Positions 21,622 through 33,022 of a stretch of DNA of 64,000 nucleotides are shown one piece after another. Source of the stretch: Pyrenophora tritici-repentis (lineage: Eukaryota; Ascomycota; Dothideomycetes; Pleosporales; Pleosporaceae). How positions within the stretch are numbered: position 1 is the first letter of the stretch; every line of letters begins with the position of its first letter. The notes beneath the pieces are model-generated. The model was not told where the DNA came from. It saw only the letters and a list, made by a program, of their open reading frames with translations, and made no database searches. A program made the position numbers and the translations under genes. The stretch covers positions 2,728,001-2,792,000 of the forward strand of contig NC_089392.1 of NCBI RefSeq assembly GCF_003171515.1. The letters are read 5' to 3'.

Positions 21622-24333
21622 TGAGAAGCGAGGGTTGGGTTCAACTGGTGGGTGGCGTCATAGTCGAAGCCGCCGTCAACATGATGAAATTCAGGACCGT
21701 TCGGGTTTAACAGATCATCTTCGAAGTCGACTTCGCTGTCATCGTCGCGCTCGCCGCGCAGCTCACCGCGCAGTGGCTCAGTGTCTTCCGAGCCATGATC
21801 TGACATCGCGGTCGCCACGCATGGATGCCAGTCAGGTTCATCTGACATCTCGGTGTCTTCGGCACCGCCTGATTCCTGCATAATCCTGTCACGACATTTC
21901 TCATTGTGACCTGATAAGATCCTGCAGATTTCAAGATCGTTAAAGCCCTTAGAATGCGTGAGTTGAATTTCCCGGATCATCTGATCGGAAACCGCCGGGT
22001 GTGTTGTGTCAGACGTTGACGGAAACACCATGTTTGCTGGTGGAGCAGACGCCTCAACGAAGGCGGTCAACTGTGATGTCTGTGGAGCAACTGAGGTGAC
22101 AGACTGCCTAGACTCGTCTGTTTGGGGTGCATGGGGTGCACGGAGAAATGACGCTGGAGCTGATGGTCCGGATGAGGAGGAGCAACCATTGGCTGTAGCT
22201 GGCGGCAAAGTCACAAGGGGATGAGTACGATGATTCTCACGGGCAAATTGCTCCGGGAGATCAGGCTTCATCTTGGAGCTTTGCTGGGGATCCTGCTGGG
22301 GGTTCTGCTGGGGGTTCTGCTGGGACCCATGCTGACTGAGACCAAAAAAATTAGACTGGCGGGGAACATTGCCTAGAGACGGCAATTGCGGTGTAATGCC
22401 CAACGGTGGAGTGAGGCTAGGTGAGGCTTCAATATGAGTGTTGATGGAGCGAGGCCATAATCTAGGTCCAAGGCCTACGAGTTCGTGGGAGCCCGGTGGA
22501 GGGGAGGCGACACCCCTGCCTTGCCAGTTATTGTTCTTCCGCTTCTTGCTGGGCGAACCGTTCGTAACAGACGTGTAATTATGTGGGAGACTCTCTGTGG
22601 CGCCCGGGGGCGGCAGGCGGCTCTCCATGGCGTCCAAGACCTGCAGATCAGTTAGTATATTCTCAACCCTAGCCTCAAACTCTGGGCTTACATTCTCGTA
22701 GGTCCTGCTGTTGTCCTTGATAGACTTGGCAAATGCCCCATCTTTGTTCGCTGCCGGAGGTTGACGCGATGTTGACGGCTGTGAAGCAGGCGTCCGGGGG
22801 CGGCGCGGGGATGTTGCAGTACCCGCCTGTTTGTTGTTCGGTGGCTTCGGGACAGTGTACGCGAAGATTGTCTGCTGCCTGAGTGGTGGGTCTGCAGACT
22901 TTCCAGTGGCATCCATGGCTTGAGCTTGAGCCGTGGCAGCCTCGGTGCTGGCGGTAGCACCGGCACCAGCAGCTGCAGACGCCTTTCCGCGCCTAACACT
23001 ACGCCTACTGCTACGCCCAAGGGGAAATGTAAAACCCTCATCATCGGTGACTTGACGACGTCGATACCATCGTGTTCCTCGGGCTTGCATCTTGCCTCGC
23101 TTCTCGAGCTCGGCGACAACAGTGGGATGCTTGCACTTGTTGTCTGTCCCGCAATGGTTCTCCCCGCAGTAGATGCAGTTCTTCTTCACCACAATTTCCC
23201 AGACCGGACACTCCTTGGAGGGATGTGACTCAGCATACCAAAGACAATATGGCTTCGCTCCCCTCCCCCTGCACCACTCTGCACTGTGGTTCTCCCCCAG
23301 GCACCAGTAGCACTGGAAACGATCCCATCGTCTGTCCCAATCTCTCAAATCAGTGTACTTCTTGCCATCAAGAACAATGAACTGCTGATCCACCAGCTGG
23401 ATGGCCTGGTCCATGTCGGTGAGCTCAAGCCTGAGCTCGTTGTTGGCATAGTGAGCTCGTTGGATCGTGACTTGGTTCTCCTTTGTAACGGGGTGAGGCG
23501 AGGAGGAGGACTGCGTTGCATTTTATAGCTATCAAGGAGGGCAGCTATCTATATGTGTGCGTGATAGGAAAGTGTGGTAGCCGTAGCCGTACCCAACTCT
23601 CACCTAAGTTGGTCTTGGCAAGGCCCAAACCGTTACATCCTTGGACCATGCCGCGACTCTGGATTTCAGATCGTTGGCTTTCATTTTGTGTCCGAATCGC
23701 ACATCGAATACCTTGACTTCATAGATATCTTGGTGCACCGTGACGTCCGAGTGCAAGTGTAGCCTGGACTTGAGGGCTTGTATTCCATTCGCCTTCTCGG
23801 TTGCATTTAACACAGCCTTCCTCTTCTCCTCATCCTCGAAAAAGACTTCCACGATGCTTGCTTACCTGAACTACCTCACTCCACGGCGGACCTAAATCGC
23901 CCAGCATCGTCTTGATCTGTGTATTTTCGTGCTTGTTGACCTGCTCCCAGTCGGTCTGCTCAACCGTGAAGCGAATAGATGGAGGCTGCCCGCGGTCCAC
24001 GATAGGCGGGCCACCACAGCGGGGTACTGCCGCTGGCCCATTCTTCGCATGGGCTGCAGGTTGAGGAAATCCGGTACTGAGTAATTCACGTAGCTGAAGT
24101 AGTACCTCCTCACACGGAGTGACTCGGACAAAAGCCGTTTCAACCACTTCGACTATCTCCTGGAGCTTGTTCAAGTAGAAGGAGGGATCAGCAAGAACGC
24201 CGCTACAATTATGGAACGTCTTCAGAAGATACCGAACGTTGCCGGTTATCGCTTCCCTGTTGGCCTTCGAGACACCAATGCCATCTGCTGTCGATGTTGA
24301 CGTATCAGGGCAGGCGCAGCCGTTGCAAGACAT
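21618..24333 (-). pseudogene. LINE A ORF1 (Gag-like, three Cys/His knuckles)
   Basis: Three frames in order: 24333-23830 (starts MSCNGCACPD), 23852-23638 (EVFFEDEEKRKAV...), and, across the solo LTR, 23414-21618 with its upstream extension. The last piece has CYWCLGENHSAEWC (CX2CX4HX4C), CLWYAESHPSKEC and CIYCGENHCGTDNKC, then long Pro/Ser/Gln-rich tracts including a NPQQ repeat, and an acidic C-terminus. One shift near 23840 and the solo LTR insertion break it. The stop TGA overlaps the ORF2 ATG. It would be an RNA-binding structural protein. Confidence 0.75.
23485..23637. mobile_element. Solo LTR, 153 bp, family shared with 52555-52707
   Basis: Starts TGTAACGG and ends CCGTTACA, flanked by the 5-bp TSD TCCTT (23480-23484 and 23638-23642). 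TG...CA ends with a 5-bp TSD are the signature of an LTR retrotransposon, so this is read as a solo LTR left by recombination. A second copy of exactly the same length is at 52555-52707. It splits LINE A ORF1 between AAWSKD and the zinc-knuckle part. No internal domain of this family is in the window. Confidence 0.85.
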
Positions 24334-25269
24334 AGCTGGTGGTGCTAGCGTACTGCTTAGTAGATTGCGTTGTCGAAGAAAGTGTTTGTGAAGAGGCTAC
24401 GATACTGTTAGTTGCTGTGTATATGTATATTTCGGGTAAAAAGGTCGTGCTGACCTTCTAGAGATGAGAACAGGGAGTGCTTGCAGTAAAGGCGTTACCA
24501 AACGCAACTGAACCTCCAGTACTGGTACGACCACATGAGTTAGCCCAGAACTCCGAAGATATAGGCACTGAACAGAGATTTTACCTCTGCGACAAATCAG
24601 AGTGTTCACTCGATACCCTCGCCGCGTGTGATGTGTGTGAACAGCGGTATAGCGAATATGATGTAGAGGATGATTACGATGTGCGCGTGCCGTGTTGTCG
24701 GAAAGAGATGAACACAAGATGATGAGTGGCCGCGATTTGTAAAACTTCTGTACTTTACGATCAATCTGGTGCTTGCTTTGCAGTGAAACAAACAACCAAT
24801 GTTGGCAGTAGAAGGCTGTTGGCAATCGCGATTGTTTGCAATGTAGATTAAATTTCCAGTGTGTATGATAAAATTTCCATTCCAATCACCCCAGTAATCA
24901 TCAGATATAATAGTTCCTTATCGTTCCGACTTGGCTGATGCGGCTACTATGCTAGACAGACAGCGAGTAGTACAGAGCCTCCATGCCATGCCTCAGAGTG
25001 GAACGTTTTTGAGCCCAGACCACGGCCCAAGAACCGGCAGCGCATGTATCATGGATTCTCTATTTTTCTGTCCTTGTTTCGTTCCTGTAGGTCGAGACAA
25101 TCGTGTTCGCTGCAACATTAGTTTTAATTCAAGATGTCCCGCGTTGCCCGGAAAAATGGCCTGAGTTCCAACATGGAAACTCGGCCGCGACTCTTTCTTC
25201 CTAGCCGGCCAGCCGATCCCAGTAAGTTAAGGGGCTCGATAAAGTTCCCGATTGTGCAGGTACTACCAT
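24334..25269. other. LINE A 5' region and unassigned sequence
   Basis: The first few hundred bases are presumably LINE A 5' untranslated region; its 5' end was not found. Nothing coding is supported in the rest. Confidence 0.4.
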
Positions 25270-25807
25270 GGGGAGATGTTAACGGGCACCCCTCAGGAGT
25301 AAATCAGCACCCCCATAAGCCCAGAACGTCGATAGTGTCGCCCAAAACGGAATAGTACCGGTGATTTGTCGTACCATCGTATTGGTATGGGAGCTACACG
25401 AAAATTATATGTATTGCAAATCTAAGTTGCTGACAATTTACTTGAAATTTTAACTTTTGGAAGCCTCCGGGCGTCAAAATAAGGGCTGTTTTGATGGGGT
25501 TTGAGGTCTTAAAATGATGTCAAAAACGCCTATTTTGGGAGCCTGGGGTCTCTATAATGGGCGTTTTTGGCTCGTTTTTATCCTGTTGTTGAGACCTTCG
25601 GCATCAAAAATGGGCTGTTTTAGGCAATTTTGGAGATGTAGATGGGCCACTTCAGGTTTTGGCAGCTGCCAAGATTTACAAATACACCAATTTCTGGTGT
25701 AGCTCTCATACTAATACGATGGCACGATAATCGCCGGCACTATCGACGTTTTGTGCCTATGGGGTTGGTCATCTCCTTGATATGGGGGTGGTTGTTAACG
25801 TCTCCCC
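25270..25807. mobile_element. Fold-back element with about 160-bp inverted arms
   Basis: The left arm (about 25270-25435) and the reverse complement of the right arm (about 25645-25807) align over most of their length. Both start GGGGAGA(T/C)GTTAAC and share AACGTCGATAGTG, CCATCGTATT(G/A)GTATG and GAGCTACAC. The arms carry substitutions and small indels, including about 20 extra bases in the left arm. The middle is made of repeated phrases such as ATGGGC(G/T)(T/G)TTTT. There is no ORF. It resembles a non-autonomous fold-back transposon or MITE; flanking TSDs were not identified. Confidence 0.65.
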
Positions 25808-25984
25808 TGGAAAACAAGAGGAAATCCCAAGTACCAAAATTGCTTTTTTGGACATTTTTTGAAAACACAGATAAACAGTCATGAGCTGCCCGTTTTGAAG
25901 ACCTTAGTCATTGGGAAATGGGCGAAAATGGGCGTTTTTGTCCCGTTGTGACGATACCTGGGCTAGAGATAAGCCACTTGAGTT

Positions 25985-26105
25985 ACTTTCTCACAGATGC
26001 ATCCGTTTTTTTTTGTGTAGCCTCCATACTAATTCAGTGGTGCGACGGATCGGCACTATCGACATAGTTCGTGTATGGGGCTGCCCATGAAGGGTCTCCT
26101 TACAA
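25985..26105. repeat. Extra diverged copy of the fold-back right arm
   Basis: Aligns in the same orientation with the right arm of the 25270-25807 element: GTGTAGC(T)C..CATACTAAT, then GATCGGCACTATCGAC and TATGGGG. The preceding bases (about 25920-25985) repeat the element's interior (ATGGGCGTTTTTG, GCCACTT). It may be a second nested or partly duplicated copy. Confidence 0.5.
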
Positions 26106-27266
26106 CAACACTCACATGACTGAGCGCGACTCTATGACTCATGGAGCGAACGAGCACACTACATGTAGTCCGTGGAACAAATCTGTGCATTATGTAAATC
26201 GCTTCCATTGCCATGCTCGCAAAACTGTGGAATGATCTTGACATGTACGACCCTGGGAAGGCGTGCGCCATTAAACAATGTTGTTTCCACTAACCATTGC
26301 TAAGAGGTTGGAATGGAAACGAGTGATCATCACTGAGGCAACACGTAAATAGCTTTAGACAATATTGCTTGAGATGCTAAGGCAAAGTACCAAGCAGTCC
26401 AACAACGCATGATGTTGATATGGTCGTTCTCTCGCCAGGCTGTTCCCTGATTGCATACACTGCCCACTGATGGAACGCAAACAACAAAACACCTGTACAA
26501 GTTACTCTGATAGCGTTCACGGCCCAATGTAGCGTAGGTCCATGAAATCTTCCCTGAATCGTTACTAGTATGTTGGTATTATTCTGCATGTACACAAAAA
26601 GACAAAACAAAGCCAGGAATATCCTCAATTTGGGAAATAACCGTAAAACGACTCCCCAACCTCATGGGAAGACGACACTGCAGGGTGGGTCGAAATGCTC
26701 CACTGTTCTCTTCCCTCATCACCGGGATATGGTCAGATCCAAGTGTCAAACTCGCGAGGAGGCGTATTACAAAACTTGGAACTGGCAGATGGCCCATGCA
26801 TAATGGCTGGGACCGCAAGGCTTACACTACCGTCCAAAAGATGGCTGGAGCTATCTTTCCAACCAGCCTCGCATATTTCGTCCTTCTAGACAAGCTACTA
26901 ACTTCTACAAATAAGGAAGCACACCTCAGGTTGTGAGCATACGACTACATCCAACTCATCACTGCCCAAGTGTCCCTTTCTCAGCTTGCATACGCCTCGT
27001 TGCGCACGTCCCACTATTATATTCAAACCCGCAAATTTTGCAGACTGTTTACCCAGAGCCTTATCTGTGCGTTCAAAGATCTCCCAGTCCGGTCTCACCA
27101 CTCTCAGGCTGCTCCAACCTAGGTATGATTACCAGCGCCCCCCCCTCTCTCTCTCCCTCTTCCCCTAACCTTGGAATTACATACTAAAACTCCTGAAGTC
27201 CCAAGCTCACACCCATATCTCCTTCACGTTTGCCTGCCACCGGCCCCCGTGCCTAAACACGCAAGC
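26106..27266. other. Unassigned sequence upstream of AT-hook pseudogene
   Basis: No gene, RNA or repeat recognised. The last part is pyrimidine-rich (CCCCCCCTCTCTCTCTCCCTC near 27137), as in fungal promoters, before the ATG at 27267. Confidence 0.4.
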
Positions 27267-28317
27267 ATGCCTCCGTCCAGAAGAACCGCATCTAAAGCTG
27301 CGGCAGCGGCTGCGGCGAAGCATGCTAAAGATATAAAAGCATTTGATGCTCAGCAAGCAGCTGCCGACAGACAGAAGCAGCAGGAGATTGAGTTTCTATC
27401 GCAACAAACTAAGCTGCACGAGGATCATGCGAAGCAACGTGCTTCGCAGAAGATGAGGCTTGAGCGCGAACTCAGGGAGAGTCGGCAGTAGAGACAGCAA
27501 GTTACGAGCAAGCCGCCTCAGACTCCCTCGGCGCAAGATATGGGAATAAGTCCGGAGCAAATTGAAAAGATTGTTGCGCAGGTGCTTGCAAACCGCATTG
27601 CAACCCATCTATATCAACCCCTAGCTCCGCAAGCCTCGAACATACAGCCAACAACCCCGTCTCAAACTCCGGCTGCCCCGGTTCCAATCATGCCAGCTAC
27701 TGCCCTTCTTCAAGCATCAGGCGCGAAAATACAGAATCTGTTTTCCTTGGCTCCATCTCAAGTGCTCACCTCGCAGCCGAAAGACTTTGTTCACTGGTCG
27801 AACGAAAAACAGGAAAAGGCCGCACGCGAGAACCGAGCGCAACATCCAGAGGCTTTTGCATCCGGACCGACCTTTCACAATGTGTACCGGTTCGACTTTG
27901 GCGCATGAAATGGCGCCTATCTCTCCCGTGTACCTACAGACTATCTTAGAAGCTGTGCTGGCCAGGAGAGCGTGATGAGAAAGCGTCCAGAATTCTTGAA
28001 GGCCCTCTTCGAACACAAGAACGCGGAACTTTACCATTGGAATCCGAAGTGCTATTCGCAATATGTTGCTAAAAACCAGAACTCTCTGTACCAGACGAAC
28101 TCGTCGTCAGCGATTGCATCTTCGTCACCACCGGCGGCATCCTCTTCCTCCCCACCGGCGGCATTATCTTCATCACCGTTACGACAGTTCGGATCGGCAT
28201 CCTCCCCTCCATCCTCTCCAAGAGAGTCACCGGTGTCAGAGTTTATGCAATACTACAACGATCGATGCAAGAAAATGCGCCGACCATTGACTGCGCCACC
28301 ACGACCCGTCGTCACAG

Positions 28318-31300
28318 CAGACTTTCCAAAAAGCAAGTTGACTTGGATTACTTGCTTGACTTGCTTGGTTTAAACCAAGCAAGCAAGTCAAGTAAGAGCT
28401 GGGCAGCTAAGCAAGCAAGTCAAGTCAAGATACTTTGCTTGCTTGGCTTACTTGGTTTACTTGGTTGTTTTAGCGTTACTGTGATGAGGGTGCTAAAACT
28501 GCTGTACGGTAGATGTCGCGATGGTTTTGAAGTGTTGCAGTTGCCTCGGTTGAGTCCCAAACAGGCTAAGCGGCTATCAAATAACGTTAGCCTTAGTCTA
28601 GCGCATTGCTCCAATCTCGACGTACGCCTGTCTAGAAGCCTATCGCAATGCAGTATCCCCTATAGCAACGCGTTTTCCAGTGATTTATACTGCCCTGATA
28701 CCCCCAATATGGCCAAACGTCGCCTACCACAAACTTCTGCTCGGAGCAAACGTACGAAAGTAGCCGCTGCCACCAACAACGTCGCCTCAACTCCTGAGGC
28801 TTCACCTGAGCCTGCATCTAAGCCTGCATCTAAGCCTAGACCTCAGCGTCGATCACCTCGCAAAACCCTAGCTGCCGCAAGCCAGGCTAACGCCTCGCCG
28901 CCAATACCTACCTTCGAGTTGCAGTTCTTAGAGTCGCAGGCGGAGGCTGAGATTGTCGCGCCCACCGAGGGCAGCCGAGCTGGCACGGTGGCTACAACTG
29001 AGGCTGGAGAGGGTGGTCAGGATGAGACAAACAGCGCACTAGTTGAGAACTTTGACGGCATTGACTGGGCACGTTTACCTGATTTTATCAAGCCATTGGC
29101 GCGTTCTAAGCGCCCAAAAAGTTGGATCTTTCAGTATGGCTACCGCGTTGTTGAGCGCCATGCTACATCTCGAATCTGGTTTGTGTGCAAGTACTGCCAT
29201 GTACACAAAACTATCGACGCTGGCCGTGGTGGTTTGTTTAACATTACTCAGGCTACAACCTCAGCAGCCACCCATCTCAGCCAACCAAAGCCTGGCCACA
29301 ACCTTACGAAAGATGGCCCAAAGTTAGCGCAGAGAGCTCGAGGCCAGCTGTCGTTGCGGCAAGCTTTTGACGCTGGTTTAGACGTACAACAAAACACTGC
29401 TAACGCGTTTGGAAACTTCGACGTAGAGGGCTTTCGAACAGCCACTGTCATGTGGCTTGTTAACCGAAACCACCCGCTCAGCGAACTTACGACGCCTGAT
29501 TTTAGAGAGATGATGAGATTTGCCAACCCAGAGGCAGAGGCAGCGTTGTGGGTAAGTAATACCAGCGTTTCTACCTTTGTGATGAGGTTGTTCCGGTCTA
29601 TACGACCGCAAGTTATCGACACCCTGTCAGGCTCAGTAAGCAAAATACACGTAAGCTTTGATGGCTGGACAACAAAGGGTGGTAAACGTGGCTTCTTTGG
29701 AGTAGTCGCTCACTTTGCCGACGCAGCTGGAATAATACGAGACTTACCAATCGATCTGCCTGAGCTCGCTGGCGCCCACACCGGTGAGGCTATTGCCAAA
29801 GCTATCTCGACGACGCTCTCAGCATACGGAATAACAAGCGACCGATTAGGCTATTTTGTACTCGACAACGCTACCAACAACGACACTGCGATCGCCGCGC
29901 TCGCGCGCGAGTACGAATTTGAGTCCGCTCACCGGCGCCTCCGCTGCAGTTGTCACACGCTTAACCTCATCGGCCAGGCTATTATATTTGGCACCAACAA
30001 AGACGCCTACGGCAACACTCAAGAGCAGTACAATACCGAGGAGCAGTATATGCGAGAGTGGCGGAAAGATGGCCCTATTGGAGTGCTAGTTGACGTCATC
30101 AACTATATCAAAACGCCGCAACAGTACGAGCTTTTTCGTGGCTACCAGCGCCTTGCCAACAACAACCTGCCTGCTGAAGGGCGTCTCAAAGTACTCGAGC
30201 CAGTCAAGCCTGTCGTCACTCGCTGGAACTCATACTATGCTGCTTTTGAGCGCGCTACCAAGCTTCAAGCCGCGTATAACTTGTACGCTGAGCATCATAT
30301 CAATAGGGTTATCCTTGAAGATGCGCACGCTGCGCAGCGGAATAATAAGCGGCCCGACGCCCCAAACTGGATGAGATCAACTGGGCTCCGAGCTGCTGAC
30401 TGGGCGGTGATTGCAGAGTACCAGGACTGCTTAGAGCCGCTCAAGTACGCCACAAAACGCCTCGAGGGACGCTCTAAGGATGGCAAATACGGCGCAATCT
30501 ATGAGGTTATACCCGTTTTTGAGTACGTACTCAGCAAGCTTGAGGCCCGGGCGCGCCCGTTCGAGCACGTCGACTTCAACGCTCATGCCGAGGCTCCAGA
30601 GGATCACCTCAACGTCAACCTCCGCGCCGCGTGGAGCAAAGCCAACGACTACTACAACAAGCTCGACGACTCGCCCGCTTACTACGCCGCTGTTTGCCTA
30701 CACCCGTACTACAAGAACTACTGCGATGTGGCGTGGGCAGACAAAGCTGATTGGCTTACTAGTGCCAACGCGTCGTTCCAACAGCTTTGGGCGGCATACA
30801 AACCTCAACGAGCACGCCAGCGGTATACAACTGCGCCGAGTAGCAACAACATAGACGAGGCAATTATTGCTATACTTAGCCGCAACAATGACCGAGAGGC
30901 TCCACTTGACGAGTTTGAGCGCTGGAAAACACAAGAGCCGCAGTGGACGCAGGAGCAGTACAACGCAGATGGAAATCCTGTCCAATACTGGATACAACTA
31001 CTGCCGAAATACCCGCATTTAGCGCAGTTTGCAATCGATATCATGACTATCCCAGCATCAAGCAGCGACTGTGAGCGCCTCTTCAGTGAGCTTGGCGACC
31101 TTCTTGAACCTAAACGACGTGCTCTGGGCAGTGAGCTACTCGCAGCTCTTCAATTAGTAAGGTCATGGGTGCGAGCTGGTTATAAACCGTACAACTGTAG
31201 CGAGGCTAAGCTTTCAGATGAGCAGCTTGTAGGAGATTACAACATACTAGAGTGGAACACTGAGTTTTGGTAATTTGTATGTAGCTTAATCTCTTTGTAG

Positions 31301-31449
31301 TAGTCAAGTAATCCAAGTACTTGCAAGTAATACAAGCAAGTCAAGCAAGTAAAAAAATCACCCCAAGCAAGTCAAGTAAAGCCTATGTTTGAACCAAGCA
31401 AGTCAAGTTTAGAGCGGTGACTTGCTTTACTTGCTTGTTGGAAAGTCTG
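28318..31449 (+). mobile_element. hAT-1: complete hAT transposon
   Basis: A 3132-bp element with an 8-bp TSD CGTCACAG (28310-28317 and 31450-31457) and 21-bp terminal inverted repeats starting CAGACTTTCCAA with one mismatch. Both ends carry many subterminal copies of the AAGCAAGTCAAGTA phrase, in both orientations (about 28330-28435 and 31305-31440), likely transposase binding sites; a 22-bp palindrome centred at 28371/28372 lies among them. One intact transposase gene fills the middle. With intact ends, TSD and ORF, the element may be active. Confidence 0.95.
28709..31273 (+). CDS. hAT-1 transposase (BED zinc finger, hAT dimerisation domain)
   Basis: An uninterrupted 854-residue ORF from the ATG at 28709 (MAKRRLPQTS). 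The frame is open further upstream but that part runs through the TIR and host DNA. A basic N-terminal tail with Pro/Ser/Lys repeats precedes a BED-type zinc finger (WIFQYGYR..., CKYCHVHKT, then TAATHLSQPKPGH). The catalytic region has VSFDGWTTKGG (first Asp), YFVLDNATNND (second Asp), the conserved CSCHTLNLI block and VTRWNSYY. The C-terminus has the hAT dimerisation motif FAIDIMTIPASSSDCERLFS. The length is usual for fungal hATs. It cuts and pastes the element, making the 8-bp duplication seen around it. Confidence 0.95.
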   Translation: MAKRRLPQTSARSKRTKVAAATNNVASTPEASPEPASKPASKPRPQRRSPRKTLAAASQANASPPIPTFELQFLESQAEAEIVAPTEGSRAGTVATTEAGEGGQDETNSALVENFDGIDWARLPDFIKPLARSKRPKSWIFQYGYRVVERHATSRIWFVCKYCHVHKTIDAGRGGLFNITQATTSAATHLSQPKPGHNLTKDGPKLAQRARGQLSLRQAFDAGLDVQQNTANAFGNFDVEGFRTATVMWLVNRNHPLSELTTPDFREMMRFANPEAEAALWVSNTSVSTFVMRLFRSIRPQVIDTLSGSVSKIHVSFDGWTTKGGKRGFFGVVAHFADAAGIIRDLPIDLPELAGAHTGEAIAKAISTTLSAYGITSDRLGYFVLDNATNNDTAIAALAREYEFESAHRRLRCSCHTLNLIGQAIIFGTNKDAYGNTQEQYNTEEQYMREWRKDGPIGVLVDVINYIKTPQQYELFRGYQRLANNNLPAEGRLKVLEPVKPVVTRWNSYYAAFERATKLQAAYNLYAEHHINRVILEDAHAAQRNNKRPDAPNWMRSTGLRAADWAVIAEYQDCLEPLKYATKRLEGRSKDGKYGAIYEVIPVFEYVLSKLEARARPFEHVDFNAHAEAPEDHLNVNLRAAWSKANDYYNKLDDSPAYYAAVCLHPYYKNYCDVAWADKADWLTSANASFQQLWAAYKPQRARQRYTTAPSSNNIDEAIIAILSRNNDREAPLDEFERWKTQEPQWTQEQYNADGNPVQYWIQLLPKYPHLAQFAIDIMTIPASSSDCERLFSELGDLLEPKRRALGSELLAALQLVRSWVRAGYKPYNCSEAKLSDEQLVGDYNILEWNTEFW

Positions 31450-31985
31450 CGTCACAGAAGCAGGCCCTAGCACTCCCACGACCAACACGAAGGCCCAGGG
31501 CAAGGGCAAGGTAGCGACCACATACATCAAACAAGAGCCGGTAAGTTTTCTGATCCTTTACAATAGAAGACTACTAATTTCATCTCAGGTAACTCCAAGC
31601 GGGGGCGTCGTGAAGCGCGGCCGTGGAAGACCTCGCAAGACAGTGAGTGGTGCAAGAGGAGAAAGAGCGCCAGGACAAGAAGCAACTCACTATGGACGAC
31701 TACAAATTCATTGGCAGCTCTTCTGCGCTTACCCGCACTGCCCAAGCTACCCGTGCTGGGCGTATTGCTCGAAAAGCTATATTAGCTGCACGTGCTGCCT
31801 GTAAAGCTGCTCAAGCGGCCCACGCTGCAGCGGGGTTGGCGGAGTGGGGTAACGTAGGTGACGTCTTCGGAAACAGTAACCTTGACGATGATATGAACGA
31901 CCATGACAGTGAACCATACAATTACGAAGAAGATAGACTCGAGATTATCGAAGCAGAGGTTGAAGAGATGGATCTTACTGTCTAG

Positions 31986-33022
31986 GGAGGAGAGGGCAAG
32001 GGGAGGTGGCATTGGTACTGGCGGATACAGCGGGTGAGGCATGGCATCCATGTGCAAAGATGAGTTGTTTTGCGACGTCTATGGTGGAAGAAAAACCAAG
32101 ATTTCACGGGGACGAGGGGGCAGACAAGCAGGTTGGGCAATAATTTTTTTTCCACGAAGGAGTTTGTCATCTTTGTTTTGTATATGTTATACGCAAATAG
32201 TACGAGGTTAATTTACTGTCTTGCTGAACTTTGGAAACTTTGGATATCTGGCGCTGTTATCTGTGTGCAGTTGTCGCCGAATCCGGTCGAGTCGAAGGCC
32301 GCGATTACGGGCAGCTGCGCGCTAAGTTAAGCGCGCACGGCCCCCTGCGCATCTGCCCCCGGCCGTTTCCCAAAGGCTTCACATCCACTCCGTCTACGTA
32401 TCTGCAACTACAACTCTAGATTGCAATCGAAACCACTCATCGGTTATCGCATTATTAACGACGATAATATAATCTTTGCTGGTCGTGTTTCTTCCACGGA
32501 TCTGTATGCCTGTCAGAGATCAATCATTAACTACGCCGTCTCCTTTGTTCTCACGTGCCATGTCTAGCGTCATTCAGCAACGGCAACAGCTGTTTGCGGC
32601 TCCTCATCTGAACCGGACATTGCTTTTTCTTCCCCATATCCCTTGATGGGTATGCCGATGTAGTATCAGACAGACCAAAACCTGGATTGGTCACATCACA
32701 TTGCTCTGGAGCCGGCATGACATTGATGTTGAACAATGTCTGCCACCATCGAGCCTAGAATCTGAGTTGATCAAAGCATCCAGCCCCGTGCCCTTCGTTA
32801 GGGTGGAAGTTTGAAATTCGATTTTGTGATTTCCGTGACGTTTTCGGAAATTCATGGTTTGTGCGACATGGGTCTCTCTTTGTCTGTCATCAGAACAATG
32901 ATTTCGCTGCACAGATACTTGATCCCAGATAGCCCTTACCACTATTCTGTCAAATTGGACGAGAAGAAAAGCCAAGATAGCAGAGCAGATGCAAGCCCCT
33001 CAACGGGCACTCTTTTGCAGCC
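31986..33022. other. Unassigned sequence
   Basis: No gene or known repeat recognised. It lies between the AT-hook pseudogene and the kinase gene on the same strand and would contain the kinase promoter. Confidence 0.4.

Larger units (their letters stand above)
11519..24333 (-). mobile_element. LINE A: degenerate Tad/I-type non-LTR retrotransposon, split by LINE B
   Basis: A minus-strand LINE whose recognisable coding sequence runs from 24333 to 11519; without the 6.0 kb LINE B insertion it is about 6.8 kb. In order it has ORF1 with Cys/His knuckles, an endonuclease, a reverse transcriptase and a C-terminal Cys/His region. ORF1 and ORF2 overlap as ATGA (21618-21621). The element is old: ORF2 has an in-frame TGA early, a frameshift near 20960, another near 14050, and a broken C-terminus. 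A solo LTR splits ORF1. LINE B entered between the endonuclease and the RT. Exact 5' and 3' ends were not located. Confidence 0.85.
27267..31985 (+). pseudogene. AT-hook protein gene disrupted by a hAT transposon
   Basis: The reading frame starts at MPPSRRTASKAAAAAAA, passes through a basic, Gln/Arg/Lys-rich coiled-coil-like segment, and is then interrupted by an in-frame TAG (27489-27491) and TGA (27906-27908) with the same frame continuing after each. A Ser/Pro-rich part reaches the hAT insertion at 28317. After the element (31458 on) the frame resumes through KGKVATTYIKQEP, a 48-nt intron (31541-31588, GTAAGT, CTAAT, CTCAG) and the AT-hook KRGRGRPRKT. A further shift is needed to reach an Ala/Arg-rich and acidic C-terminus ending at 31985. 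The AT-hook suggests a DNA-binding nuclear role. I do not recognise the family; it could itself derive from a mobile element. Confidence 0.65.

Noticed and set aside
23485..23637. Initial reading as a MITE because the ends TGTAACGG/CCGTTACA form inverted repeats
   Set aside because: The 5-bp TSD and TG...CA termini in both copies fit a solo LTR better than a DNA transposon.
28265..28708. In-frame N-terminal extension of the hAT-1 transposase
   Set aside because: It begins in host DNA and runs through the TIR and subterminal repeats, so it cannot belong to the element; the ATG at 28709 is preferred.
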